A stretch of DNA of 64,000 bases from the NCBI GenBank assembly GCA_027704905.1, contig CM051019.1, positions 20,990,764 through 21,054,763 of the forward strand, given 5' to 3'. Under the pieces are notes generated by a model that made no database searches, was not told where the DNA came from, and saw only the letters and a list, made by a program, of their open reading frames with translations. Both the position numbers and the translations under genes were made by a program. Source of the DNA: Muraenolepis orangiensis. Taxonomy: Eukaryota > Chordata > Actinopteri > Gadiformes > Muraenolepididae. Positions 1 to 28,139 of this stretch are shown piece by piece; position 1 is the first letter of the stretch, and every line of letters starts with the position of its first letter.

Positions 1-150
1 GGGGCTTACTGTGTCTGGGCTGCGGTAGGCCGGGCCTACTGTTGGCCCTCTGGCTGCAGGAGGGCGGGGCTTACTGTCGGCCCTCTGGCTGCAGGAGCGC
101 GGGGCTTACTGTCGGCCCTCTGGCTGCAGGAGGGCGGGGCAGTTTCTCGA
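1..150. repeat. GC-rich minisatellite, about 36-bp unit
   Basis: Two to three imperfect copies of a unit containing GGGGCTTACTGT and CCCTCTGGCTGCAGGAG; the last two starts (65 and 101) are 36 bp apart. The array is cut by the left window edge. It may lie in an upstream brf1 intron, since that gene continues to the left. No coding signal seen. Confidence 0.7.
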
Positions 151-199
151 CCAGCCGCTGGGAGTGGAAAAAATGGACATTTATTTAGCATACATTAAT

Positions 200-2258
200 T
201 GTAAACATAAATAAATCTATCATGGATAGTTTTTATCCACACCCAGTGACCTACTGAACTGCTAGGCATGCTGACACTTTCATAACATGTCATTAACATT
301 ACACTATCATAACATGTCATTAACATTACACTATCAGAACATGTCATTAACATTACACTATCAGAACATGTCATTAACATTACACTATCAGAACATGTCA
401 TTAACATTACACTATCATAACATGTCATTAACATTACACTATCATAACATGTCATTAACATTACACTATCGTAACATGTCATTAACATGACACTATCATA
501 ACATGTCATTAACATGACACTATCATAACATGTCATTAACATGACACTATCATAACATGTCATTAACATTACACTATCATAACATGTCATTAACATTACA
601 CTATCATAACATGTCATTAACATTACACTATCATAACATGTCATTAACATTACACTATCGTAACATGTCATTAACATTACACTATCATAACATGTCATTA
701 ACATTACACTATCAGAACATGTCATTAACATTACACTATCATAACATGTCATTAACATTACACTATCAGAACATGTCATTAACATTACACTATCATAACA
801 TGTCATTAACATTACACTATCAGAACAAGTCATTAACATTACACTATCAGACATTTCATTAACATTACACTATCATAACATGTCATTAACATTACACTAT
901 CATAACATGTCATTAACATGACACTATCATAACATGTCATTAACATGACACTATCATAACATGTCATTAACATTACACTATCATAACATGTCATTAACAT
1001 TACACTATCGTAACATGTCATTAACATGACACTATCGTAACATGTCATTAACATTACACTATCATAACATGTCATTAACATTACACTATCATAACATGTC
1101 ATTAACATTACACTATCATAACATGTCATTAACATGACACTATCATAACATGTCATTAACATGACACTATCAGAACATGTCATTAACATGACACTATCAG
1201 AACATGTCATTAACATTACACTATCATAACATGTCATTAACATTACACTATCAGACAAGTCATTAACATTACACTATCAGACAAGTCATTAACATTACAC
1301 TATCATAACATGTCATTAACATGACACTATCATAACATGTCATTAACATGACACTATCATAACATGTCATTAACATGACACTATCATAACATGTCATTAA
1401 CATGACACTATCATAACATGTCATTAACATTACACTATCGTAACATGTCATTAACATGACACTATCAGAACATGTCATTAACATGACACTATCAGAACAT
1501 GTCATTAACATTACACTATCATAACATGTCATTAACATTACACTATCATAACATGTCATTAACATTACACTATCATAACATGTCATTAACATGACACTAT
1601 CATAACATGTCATTAACATGACACTATCAGAACATGTCATTAACATGACACTATCAGAACAAGTCATTAACATTACACTATCAGACATTTCATTAACATT
1701 ACACTATCATAACATGTCATTAACATGACACTATCATAACATGTCATTAACATGACACTATCATAACATGTCATTAACATGACACTATCATAACATGTCA
1801 TTAACATGACACTATCATAACATGTCATTAACATTACACTATCATAACATGTCATTAACATTACACTGTCATAACATGTCATTAACATTACACTATCATA
1901 ACATGTCATTAACATTACACTATCAGAACATGTCATTAACATTACACTATCATAACATGTCATTAACATTACACTATCAGAACATGTCATTAACATTACA
2001 CTGTCATACTTTGCTGGACTCATTAAAACTACTGTGCTGTACTGTACCGTATTCATGATGCAGCTGCACTACTGGCACTTTAAATGTCAGTAACTTTGCT
2101 GTAATTTTTTTGTTCATTTTTATTTTTATTGTATATATTATTTTGATGGTATTGTTTTTTGAGATGTTTACTGCAGGAGGGAATGGGGAGCAAGCATTTC
2201 AATGTACTTGTTACAAATGGCAAATAAATATCTTGTATCTTGTATCTAAATCTGTCCA
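200..2258 (+). mobile_element. L2-like LINE 3' end, split by a minisatellite
   Basis: The flank at 205-280 (GATAGTTTTTATCCACAC, then GACCTACTGAACTGCTAGG) and the flank at 2010-2258 (CATACTTTGCTGGACT, CTGCACTACTGGCACTTTAAA) match, in order, the reverse complement of the LINE at 33340-34376. They are therefore the end of the coding region and the 3' UTR of one 5'-truncated copy. Between them the 3' UTR is replaced by about 1.7 kb of 27-bp repeats. The copy ends in a short ATCTTGT repeat typical of L2-type tails. The left limit is approximate. Confidence 0.75.
280..2010. repeat. 27-bp minisatellite, about 64 copies
   Basis: Nearly perfect tandem units built on CATAACATGTCATTAACATT, period 27 bp. 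Recurrent variants are CATAAC/CAGAAC/CGTAAC and ACATTACAC/ACATGACAC. A few units are shortened (about 850, 1250 and 1685). Because 27 is a multiple of 3, long reading frames exist on both strands; they are not genes. The array replaces a short stretch of LINE 3' UTR. Confidence 0.97.
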
Positions 2259-2364
2259 TCACAAAAAAGAAGGGAAAATATCAATCGAATAATATATGCC
2301 ATTTGGAGCTGTGGTGTCATGTCAGCCGTGAGTTGGTTGTTTGAGTGACTTCCTGTCTCTGCAG

Positions 2365-9945
<7,581 letters not shown>

Positions 9946-10229
9946 ACCCCAAGCCCTTCTCTCTGATTGGCTCCCGGACCAAACGTCCACAGGCTCTTTT
10001 ACATGTTATTTTAAAGTGTTTGTCATCTTTTTTCATGTTGTTTTTAAAGTGTATTTAATCTTTTACATGTAGTTTTAAAAGTGTTCATGGCAGCTGTGTG
10101 TTAACATGTCGGCATTCCTCTGTAGAGGCGTCCCGTCTCTTTCCTGTACGAAGACGTCTATAAATGTATAAAACAATGTTTTGTTTATTTACTGCATCTG
10201 GAGAACAGGCTACATTACACCCTATGATG
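9946..10229 (+). other. Probable brf1 3' UTR / intergenic
   Basis: A/T-rich unique sequence after the brf1 stop with several ATTTTAAAGTG-like words (10008-10080). No canonical AATAAA was seen here, so the polyadenylation site is not assigned. Confidence 0.5.
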
Positions 10230-10400
10230 TCTTCGATTACACCAAGTGACATACAAGTGACCGTAGAGTTTGTATTGGATTATATTTATTCGATTACACT
10301 AAGTGACATACCAGTGAGAGTAGAGTTTGTAATAGATAGCATTTATTCGATTACATTAAATTACATACAAGTCAGATTATTACTAGTAAAAAATTATAAA
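10230..10400. repeat. 57-bp tandem repeat, three copies
   Basis: Units starting at about 10234, 10291 and 10348 share CGATTACACTAAGTGACATA and GTAGAGTTTGTA. They lie between the two convergent genes. Confidence 0.88.
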
Positions 10401-10569
10401 AAGCTGACCTATGGCTGTGGGCAATCTCTGAACCTGTGGCCAACCATCCCTATGTTGTATTGTGTTCATAGGGAGTCCAGGTTAGTGCTATTGTGTCTGT
10501 TGTCTGTGTCAGCATCAGGACTGTGTAGATAGATAAGAGTTGTGATTGAGTTGTGTATAGAACGTCTAG

Positions 10570-11500
10570 TTTCAGTAGAGCGTTGTCAGTACTGCAGTAT
10601 ATCAACAGTGTCAGTACTGCAGTATATCAACACTATCAGTACAGTGGTATATCAAGTGTCAGTACAGTGTCTACTGTAGTTTATCAGCAGTATCAGTACA
10701 GAAGTATATCAACAGTATCAGTACAGTGGTATATCAACAGTGTCAGTACTGTAGTTTATCAGCAGTGTCAGTACTGTAGTTTATCAGCAGTATCAGTACT
10801 GTAGTTTATCAGCAGTATCAGTACTGTAGTTTATCAACAGTGTCAGTACTGTAGTTTATCAGCAGTATCAGTACTGTAGTTTATCAACAGTGTCAGTACT
10901 GTAGTTTATCAGCAGTATCAGTACTGTAGTTTATCAGCAGTGTCAGTCAGTACAGTAGTTTATCAACAGTGTCAGTACTGTAGTTTATCAGCAGTATCAG
11001 TGCAGAGGTTTATCAACAGTGTCAGTACAGTAGTTTATCAGCAGTGTCAGTACAGTAGTTTATCAACAGTATCAGTACAGTAGTTTATCAGCAGTGTCAG
11101 TACAGTAGTTTATCAACAGTATCAGTACTGTAGTTTATCAACAGTGTCAGTACTGTAGTTTATCAGCAGTATCAGTACTGTAGTTTATCAACAGTGTCAG
11201 TACTGTAGTTTATCAGCAGTATCAGTACTGTAGTTATCAGCAGTATCAGTACTGTAGTTTATCAGCAGTATCAGTGCAGTGGTAGGTCAACAGTGTCAGT
11301 AATGTAGTTTTCAGCAGTGTCAGTACAGTAGTTTATCAACAGTATCAGTGCAGTGGTAGGTCAACAGTGTCAGTACTGTAGTTTATCAGCAGTATCAGTG
11401 CAGAGGTTTATCAACAGTGTCAGTAATGTAGTTTATCAGCAGTGTCAGTACAGTAGTTTATCAACAGTATCAGTGCAGTGGTAGGTCAACAGTGCTGCAG
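10570..11500. repeat. 25-bp minisatellite, about 37 copies
   Basis: Units of TCAGTACTGTAGTTTATCAG plus CAGTG, period 25 bp. Variants include GTACAG, GTGCAG and GGTAGGTCA, and some units are shortened. The array ends within 10 bp of the ahsa1 stop codon, so it probably belongs partly to the ahsa1 3' UTR. Confidence 0.95.
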
Positions 11501-11508
11501 TAACACTG

Positions 11509-21530
<10,022 letters not shown>

Positions 21531-21654
21531 GTGTCGAAACTTTTGTATCGGCTACTACTATTACTACTACTACTAATACTACTACTAATAATAATAATGT
21601 CCTAATTAGTATTAATAATCTGTAGCCCAACAGACAGAAAATGCTCTTTCTATG

Positions 21655-21836
21655 AAGACAAGAAGCTGCCGCTGTCCCCGTGCTGACAGACGCGCTGCGC
21701 GTCCCCGTGCTGACAGCCGCGCTGAGCGTCCCCGTGCTGACAGCCGCGCTGCGCGTCCCCGTGCTGACAGCCGCGCTGCCCGTCCCCGTGCTGACAGCCA
21801 CGCTGCGCGTCCCCGTGCTGACAGCCGCGCCGATGT
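21655..21836 (-). repeat. 27-bp CpG-rich repeat upstream of ahsa1 ATG
   Basis: Six units with GTCCCCGTGCTGACAGCCGC and GCTGCGC, period 27 bp, ending about 125 bp upstream of the ahsa1 start codon. This is one of the few CpG-dense stretches in the genic part, so it may lie in the ahsa1 promoter or 5' UTR. No TATA box or perfect heat-shock element was found. Confidence 0.85.
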
Positions 21837-22015
21837 ATTTATGGACTGTATTTATGGACTGTATTTATAGACTGTATTTATATACTGTATTTATGGACTG
21901 TATTTATAGACTATATTTATGGACTGTATTTATATAATCTATTCATACACTGTATTTTTTTCTATGGATTTATAATATGGATTTATAATATGGATTTATA
22001 ATATGGATTAATGTT
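21836..22015. repeat. A/T-rich short repeats (GGACTGTATTTAT; GGATTTATAATAT)
   Basis: About eight units of a 13-14-bp word followed by three units of TATGGATTTATAA. Confidence 0.88.
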
Positions 22016-22082
22016 TCATTTTAAGCGTGTTCACTTCAGGCAACTTGACTCGTATCTCAGTTAGATTCCTTTACCTCTCACA

Positions 22083-22507
22083 CGGACCTGAAGGACCATT
22101 AGGAATAAGACACAGAGCTGAAGGACCAATAGGAATAAGACACAGAGCTGAAGGACCAATAGGAATAAGACACAGAGCTGAAGGACCAATAGGAATAAGA
22201 CACAGAGCTGAAGGACCATTAGGAATAAGACACAGAGCTGAAGGACCAATAGGAATAAGACACAGAGCTGAAGGACCAATAGGAATAAGACACAGAGCTG
22301 AAGGACCAATAGGAATAAGACACAGAGCTGAGGGACCATTAGGAATAAGACACAGAGCTGAAGGACCAATAGGAATAAGACACAGAGCTGAAGGACCAAT
22401 AGGAATAAGACACAGAGCTGAAGGACCAATAGGAATAAGACACAGAGCTGAAGGACCAATAGGAATAAGACACAGAGCAGAAGGACCAATAGGAATAAGA
22501 CAGAGCT
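22083..22507 (+). repeat. 30-bp minisatellite, 14 copies
   Basis: AGGAATAAGACACAGAGCTG plus AAGGACCAAT, period exactly 30 bp, with few variants (ATT/AAT, GAGG). Frames of 150-166 residues on both strands follow from the 3n period. Confidence 0.97.
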
Positions 22508-22740
22508 ATAACACAATAACACACTGAGAATAAGACAAAAACATTATAAGATAAAACATTATTTTTAGACAAAGGCATTAGAACCTTTATTGTCATTCAC
22601 AATGTATATATATATACAAAAAGGTACAGCGGGATGTATCATAGGTAATATAATATATAATATAGCAGTATTGATACAACACAGTATTGTAGTTAAAAAA
22701 AGCAGTAAATTAACTGGAAATGCAGGCGCTCAGGTGGTCT
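22508..22740. other. Unassigned A/T-rich interval
   Basis: Contains CTTTATTGTCATTCACAATG, which resembles the antisense tail of a fish LINE, and short TATA runs. Nothing else is identifiable. Confidence 0.35.
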
Positions 22741-22744
22741 GCCG

Positions 22745-22850
22745 TTGGAGGATGTGGCTTTGGCTTGGCTTTGGGCTTTGGGCTTTGGGCTTGGCTTGGC
22801 TTGGGCTTTGGGCTTGGCTTGGGCTTTGGGCTTTGGGCTTTGGCTGCTCC
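22745..22850 (+). repeat. GGCTTTG/GGCTTGG short tandem repeat
   Basis: Seven-bp units GGCTTTG and GGCTTGG in about 100 bp, embedded in GC-rich sequence up to 22975 of unknown origin. Confidence 0.85.
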
Positions 22851-22977
22851 TGTGGCGCCGGCCGCCGTGCGCCGAGGTGGGCGCTCAGTGAGACGTGGCT
22901 TGCCGTTCGGCGCCCTTTCCGACCTCTCCTTGGACCGGGCCTCACAACTCCCATCTGAGCTCTGGAACGCGGTCTCT

Positions 22978-23388
22978 GAGGGCCTCTGGGATACTAACGC
23001 CCACCACAGACTACACGGTGGTCAAAGTCGTTCCTCTGGGATACTAACGCCCTCCACAGACTACACGGTGGTCAAAGTCGTTCCTCTGGGATACTAACGC
23101 CCTCCACAGACTACACAGTGGTCAAAGTCGTTCCTCTGGGATACTAACGCCCTCCACAGACTACACAGTGGTCAAAGTCGTTCCTCTGGGATACTAACGC
23201 CCTCCACAGACTACACGGTGGTCAAAGTCGTTCCTCTGGGATACTAACGCCCACCACAGACTACACGGTGGTCAAAGTCGTTCCTCTGGGATACTAACGC
23301 CCACCACAGACTACACGGTGGTCAAAGTCGTTCCTCTGGGATACTAACGCCCTCCACAGACTACACGGTGGTCAAAGTCGTTCGACGA
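22978..23388 (+). repeat. 50-bp tandem repeat, eight copies
   Basis: Units with GGATACTAACGCCCTCCACA, GACTACACGGTGGTCAAAGT and CGTTCCTCTG, period 50 bp, with CCTCC/CCACC and ACGG/ACAG alternatives. Confidence 0.96.
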
Positions 23389-23769
23389 TCGGTTCCGTCA
23401 GTTTACACGACACAACAATATATACATAAATAAATACTGGCAAATAAAAACCTCTTGAATTTTGTTTGTAGCTGTTCCATCTCTATATAGTGCCTAAAAC
23501 TCCACTTAAACACACACACCCTCACAGGGATTGACTATCTATCTATGTATTTATATATGTATTTATATATGTGTCTGTCTGCTGCGGGTCTTTAGACAGG
23601 AGGAGGAGCTGGTGGTGCTCTCTTCCATTGCTGTTGAGCTGATACCATTGAAGGAACAGCCGGGGTCCGGTCCAGAGGATAGTACAGGGATAAGATAGTA
23701 CTCTTGGGATAGTATCCCATCGATTGGACGGCGAGGGAGACCACCTTCACTGCCACTAAAACCGGCCTA

Positions 23770-24475
23770 AGCCAAGCCGCCACGCTGGCTCACCTGTGAC
23801 CTATGGCCTCTATCGCCATCACCGCCGACGCATCTGACCACACCATTGGCGCGGGGCACAAACAATGGGTCGACGGCACCTGGCAGCCGCTCGCCATTTT
23901 TAGCCGCCAGTTGACTCCAAGACAGTGCAAATCCATGTACGACATGGAACTCCTCGGCCTCTGGTTAGCCCACCAGCAACGCCAGCTCTCGTATATACTG
24001 TACATATCCCACAGCCCGTTTTCAAAGCGGTGCACAAACTGTCCCACCACGGCAGGAAAAGTTTGTGCGGCACTGGCTTAAGAAGGACATAAAACATGCG
24101 TCGACTCGTGCGTGGCTTGTCAACATGCCACGGTTCACGTCATACCAAGGCACTGTTTGAACTGTTCGCTGTTCCCGAGAGGAGATTCGGCCACTTCAAC
24201 GTCGACCTTGTGGGGCTCTGTCATCCTTTCACCGTTTCACCTACCTCCCCACAATGGTGGACAGGACGACCCGTTGGCCTGAAGCCACGCCCCTCACCCC
24301 GAAGGCGGCCTCTGACGTGGCCTGTGCATTCATCAGCAAGTGGGTTGAGAGCTTTGGGACCCCATCCGACCTCTCCCCGACCGTGGCTCGCAGTTTACCT
24401 CGGAGCTCTGGGACGCAGACGTGGTCACGTGGACGTTTCCTGGCCATTAGAGTTGGCTCAACCCCTGTGCCAAAG
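23770..24475 (+). pseudogene. Decayed Ty3/gypsy pol fragment (RNase H to integrase)
   Basis: From 23803, residues ITADASDHTIGAG and LAIFSRQLTPRQ match gypsy RNase H (first catalytic Asp in TADAS). From about 24240, LPTMVDRTTRWPEATPLT and FISKWVESFGTPSDL match the integrase catalytic core start. Intervening linker, HHCC zinc finger and frames are lost, and no LTRs are recognised nearby. Confidence 0.75.
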
Positions 24476-24479
24476 CCGT

Positions 24480-24780
24480 CCTCCCATGCCCATATATATA
24501 TATATATATATATATAATTCTGTATTTATATACTGAATATACATTATTTTTATTTGAACCAAATCCAAAAAAACCTGTAGAGATCTGTCAATAATTAATC
24601 CTGTAATAAACTTCCCAAATACATGAAGAAAAAAAGGAGAACAAATTTGGGCTGTAAATATGTGCATAATGTGTGTTAAATGTGTACACTTGTTAGCTGT
24701 GAACAAAATAGTCGGCTACATATTCTGCTTACCGGGCCATAGGGAGACTCCTAGGCTTGCTTCCATGGGGCGGCGACTAG
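24480..24780. other. A/T-rich interval, no gene seen
   Basis: (AT)n at 24492-24516, then A/T-rich unique sequence. No coding or mobile-element signature recognised. Confidence 0.4.
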
Positions 24781-24804
24781 AACACAAATCTAACCAGACC
24801 CTAC

Positions 24805-25262
24805 ATCCTCTGGAGTCTCCTCTGGGACCTCCTCTGGGACCTCCTCTGGAGTCTCCTCTGGAACCTCCTCTGGAGTCTCCTCTGGGACCTCCTCTGGGAC
24901 CTCCTCTGGAGTCTCCTCTGGAACCTCCTCTGGAGTCTCCTCTGGGACCTCCTCTGGAAGCTCCAGAGGGAAGTGCGACGAAGCGCAACGTCGGGCAGCG
25001 CAGCGTCGGGCAGCGCGGCCCTGTCAGACGGGAGAAGAGCGGCCCTGTCAGACGGGAGAAGAGCGGCACTGTCAGACGGGAGAAGAGCGGCACTGTCAGA
25101 CGGAGAGAGCGACTGTCAGACGGGGGAGGAGCGGCGCTGTCAGACGGGGACAGCGTGACGTCGGAAGTGTCGGCGGGCGGGAGAAGCGCAACGTCGGGCA
25201 GCGCAGCGTCGGGCAGCGCGGCGCTGTCAGGCGGGGGAGGAGTGGCGCTGTCAGACGGGCAC
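24805..25262 (+). repeat. Two GC-rich minisatellites (CCTCTGGGAC; TCAGACGGGAGAAGAGCGGC)
   Basis: 24805-24965 is made of 15-bp units TCTGGGACCTCC / TCTGGAGTCTCC. 24975-25262 has CTGTCAGACGGGAGAAGAG units and CGTCGGGCAGCGC units. The frame of 252 residues across it (24660-25418) is low complexity and I do not regard it as a gene. Confidence 0.85.
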
Positions 25263-25263
25263 A

Positions 25264-25425
25264 GCGCGACATCGGGGGCTCCTCTGATGAGGGAAGCCAA
25301 CGGTGGCCAGGTCCCTGATCTGGTCCCTCATGACCTGCAGCCCTTGACCCAAACGTTCGTAATGGGAATCACCCACGAGCTTCCACTGGTGGCGGTCACC
25401 GGGAGCCATCCGGGCTAACATGACC
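25264..25425 (-). other. Unrecognised coding-like fragment
   Basis: On - an open stretch includes LREQEEWKVMLARMAPGD and LGQGLQVMRDQIRDLATV, without low complexity. It may be part of a transposon-derived gag-like ORF. No family could be named. Confidence 0.3.
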
Positions 25426-25975
25426 TTCCACTCCTCCTGCTCCCGCAGCACGGGAACTTTCTCCATTTATAGACCATTTGTTTTACCGTGGACTGATGAA
25501 CATTAAGGCTTTTAGAGATCATTTTGTAACCCTTTCCAGCTTTATGCATGTCAACAATTCTTAATCTTAGGTATTCTGAGAGCTCTTTTGTGTGAGGCAT
25601 GGTTCACATCAGGCAATGCTTCTTGAGAATAGCAAACTCAAAACTGGTGTGTGTTTTTTATAGGGCAGGGCAGCTTTAACCAACACCTCCAATCTCGTCT
25701 CATTGATTGGACTCCAGGTTGGCTGACTCCTGACTCCAATTAGCTCTTGGAGAAGTCCTTAGCATAGTGGTTCACATACTTTTTCCACCCTGCACTGTGA
25801 ATGTTTACATGGTGTGTTCAATAAAAACATGAAAACATATAATTGTTTGTGTGGTATTAGTTTAAGCAGACTGTGTTTGTCTATTGTTGTGACTGAGATG
25901 AAGATCAGAACACATTTTATGACCAATTTATGCAGAAATCCAGGTAATTCTTGGTTCAAACTGTATGTTTGAACC
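25425..25975 (-). mobile_element. Tc1-like transposon 5' end, truncated
   Basis: On - the order is a long terminal repeat region (ATGTTTACATGGTGTGTTCA on +, TGACCAATTTATGCAGAAAT), a leader, and the transposase start MPHTKELSEYLRLRIVDMHK at 25600. A helix-turn-helix follows (KMISKSLNVHQSTVKQMVYK), diagnostic of Tc1/mariner DNA-binding domains. Coding homology is lost near 25440; the catalytic DDE domain and the other end are absent. Confidence 0.83.
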
Positions 25976-26035
25976 AAGGAGGCCAAGGCCTCACAGGGGC
26001 AGCAGTAGCGATCGTTGTGTTAAACTATATTCTAT

Positions 26036-26740
26036 ATAAGTTGTCTATATCCCCGTTGTGCGCCCATAGGGCTGTGCGCACAGGAGCCAGATTCCGTTTG
26101 ACGCAGAAGCGGCAACCACACCACACAACTATATTGTACTTATATTATATAATATATTGTATTATACTAACTATATAGACAGCATGGGTCAGATGTTGTT
26201 GTCGAGTAAAGAACGAACATGAAAGGATGTGTTTGAGCAACGGCAGCAGCACCCATGACTGGAGACGCTCACACACCTTCTGTGTGTGTTTGAGAGAGGA
26301 GGGATTTTTGTATCAGCAAACTTTGTATCAGGATAATCATTGGCTTAATAAATATAGTGTATATAATATAATATAGTATATTAATTTTTTAATTTTTTTT
26401 TAATTTTAACTACTTATTTTATCCCGAGGGAAATTACTTCTCTGCATCTTGACCCATCCTAGTGTTAGGAGCAGTGGGCAGCCATTAGTACAGCGCCTGG
26501 GGAGCAGCGTAGGGGGTGCCTTGCTCAAGGGCACTTAGGCAGTAACCTGGTGTTTCCGGGTCTTGAACCGGCGACCTTGCGGCTCCCAAGCCAAGTCCTT
26601 ATCCACTGAGCTACTGCCCCCCCAAAATATAAACATAATATAGCCTCACAATATAGCTACCGCCTCTGCGTCGAACACAATCCGGCTCCTGCAGCGCACA
26701 CAGCCCTATTGGCGCACGGCGGGGACAGACAACCACATAG
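26036..26740. repeat. Imperfect inverted repeat pair flanking a SINE
   Basis: GCGCCCATAGGGCTGTGCGC with CAGGAGCCAGATTCCGT and GACGCAGAAGCGG (26060-26115) recur as the diverged complement at 26655-26725 (CGCCTCTGCGTCGAACACAA, CCGGCTCCTGCAGCGCACAC). Arms are about 80 bp with mismatches. This could be a foldback MITE or two copies of one repeat in opposite orientation. Confidence 0.65.
26385..26625 (-). mobile_element. tRNA-derived SINE
   Basis: On - it begins GGGCAGTAGCTCAGTGGATA (A box) and has GGTTCAAGACC (B box), then the body CCTTGAGCAAGGCACCCCCT and GCTCCCCAGGCGCTGTA. It ends in a TAAAATAAGTAG-type A-rich tail near 26395. Confidence 0.8.
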
Positions 26741-26744
26741 AACA

Positions 26745-27250
26745 TACAACAACAATTCCGCAACAACATCATCTTCACCTGTTGCCATTTCGACGTAAAA
26801 AACCTACGTAGAAAAAACCCCACGTAGCACTACGCTAGATCCTCTGTATCGAGCCAGTGAACTAACGGGACCTTCTAGCACACTATGGACCTGTTGGGAA
26901 ATCTGAAAGAATACGCCCATTGGCTACAAATCACTATATGATTGGTTGATCAAATTGTAAATCCAAACGTACGCTCTCATTCAGTCTAAGGGCCAAAGCA
27001 TGCGGGAGTACTTTGGTTGAAGGATATTCTTCCCAGCAACCCAGAAAAATATCTGATTGGTTGCATTGTTTTTCCAACACAAAACCACTCAAATGCGTAG
27101 TGCATGGACCGAGAAAGACAAACAAATCAACGTAACTGTAATATAACAGATAACAACACAGATACCATTCTCATTCATTCATTTTATTTAAATTTGATTA
27201 ATTTGTATTACATTTTATTAATACAATTAATTACAATTTTGTTTCATCTG
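26745..27250. other. No gene or element recognised
   Basis: Unique A/T-leaning sequence with several ATTGGTTG/ATTGGCT words but no long coding frame, TIR or tandem repeat. Confidence 0.4.
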
Positions 27251-27264
27251 AGAGTTCCAGGGTC

Positions 27265-27887
27265 TTCTCTGAATACCTTGAAGGCCCTGACGCTTCACCA
27301 CTGCTGTATATTCCTCTACATTGAACTCGCTAGAGAGGGAGAAGGGAATGAGGGAAGGATTTCACTATATAGTCCTCTACATTGAACTCGCTAGAGAGGG
27401 AGAAGGGAATGAGGGCATGATTTCATGATATAGTCCTCTACATTGAACTACTAGAGAGGGAGAAGGGAATGAGGGCAAGATTTCACAAATATATTCCTCT
27501 ACATTGAACTACCTAGAGAGGGAGAAGGGAATGAGGGAAGGATTTCACTGTATAGTCCTCTACATTGAACTACTAGAGAGGGAGAAGGGAATGAGGGAAG
27601 GATTTCACTGTATAGTCCTGCTACATTGAACTACTAGAGAAGGAGTAGGGAATGAGGGAAGGATTTCACTGTATAGTCTGCTACATTGAACTACTAGAGA
27701 GGGAGTAGGGAATGAGGGAAGGATTTCACTATATAGTCCTCTACATTGAACTACTAGAGAGGGAGTAGGGAATGAGGGAAGGATTTCACTGTATAGTCTG
27801 CTACATTGAACTACTAGAGAGGGAGTAGGGAATGAGGGAAGGATTTCACTATATAGTCCTCTGCATTGAACTACTAGAGAGGGAGTA
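27265..27887. repeat. About 60-bp minisatellite, ten copies
   Basis: Units with GGATTTCACTGTATAGTCCT, CTACATTGAACTACTAGAGA and GGGAGTAGGGAATGAGGGAA, period 58-61 bp. The array resumes at 32641 after the chromodomain gypsy insertion and has a diverged outlier at 32998-33065. Confidence 0.93.
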
Positions 27888-28135
27888 TGTTACGCCCCAA
27901 TGAGACCGGCGAGCCAAATGTGCCAAAGAACCCAGAAGTAGAGAGACACGGACACTCAAAACAATGGAAAAAATGTCTTTACTGAAAAATATCTCCAACA
28001 TCAAAAACACAAACTAGGCAGGGTTGGACTGGTTACTTGGCGTGGTCGGAGCTGGAAAACGCAGTCTCTCGTGACAGTGGTTCTCAATAACCAAGCGCCC
28101 GACGTCGGTCCTCGGCAGCCTAAAGAAGGGTAGAT
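27888..28135 (-). repeat. Chromovirus 3' LTR, inner end deleted
   Basis: Matches the 5' LTR from TGTTACGCCCCAATGAGACC to GGTAGAT but lacks about 80 bp at the inner end. The deletion extends into the end of pol. It also keeps about 15 bp (CTTTACTGAAAAA region) missing from the other LTR. Confidence 0.87.
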
Positions 28136-28139
28136 TAGA

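Noticed and set aside
280..2010. Regular short repeats resembling a CRISPR array
   Set aside because: Units are contiguous with no unique spacers, and the DNA is vertebrate-type. The same reasoning excludes the 22-, 24- and 25-bp arrays.
195..2058. Several open frames of 60-219 residues with repeating DSVMLMTCY or MSLTLHYHN
   Set aside because: They follow from a 27-bp repeat (9 codons) that lacks stops in two frames; no start context, homology or composition of a real protein.
21600..21660. Possible heat-shock element upstream of ahsa1 (GAAAATGCTCTTTCTATGAA)
   Set aside because: The GAA/TTC spacing does not fit the nGAAnnTTCn pattern; no convincing perfect element seen.
22061..22527. Frames of 153-166 residues (EGPIGIRHRA; LLVLQLCVLF)
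   Set aside because: Products of a 30-bp stop-free repeat on both strands.
24660..25418. 252-residue + frame with PPLESPLGP repeats
   Set aside because: Driven by two adjacent short tandem repeats; no domain, no splice or start context.
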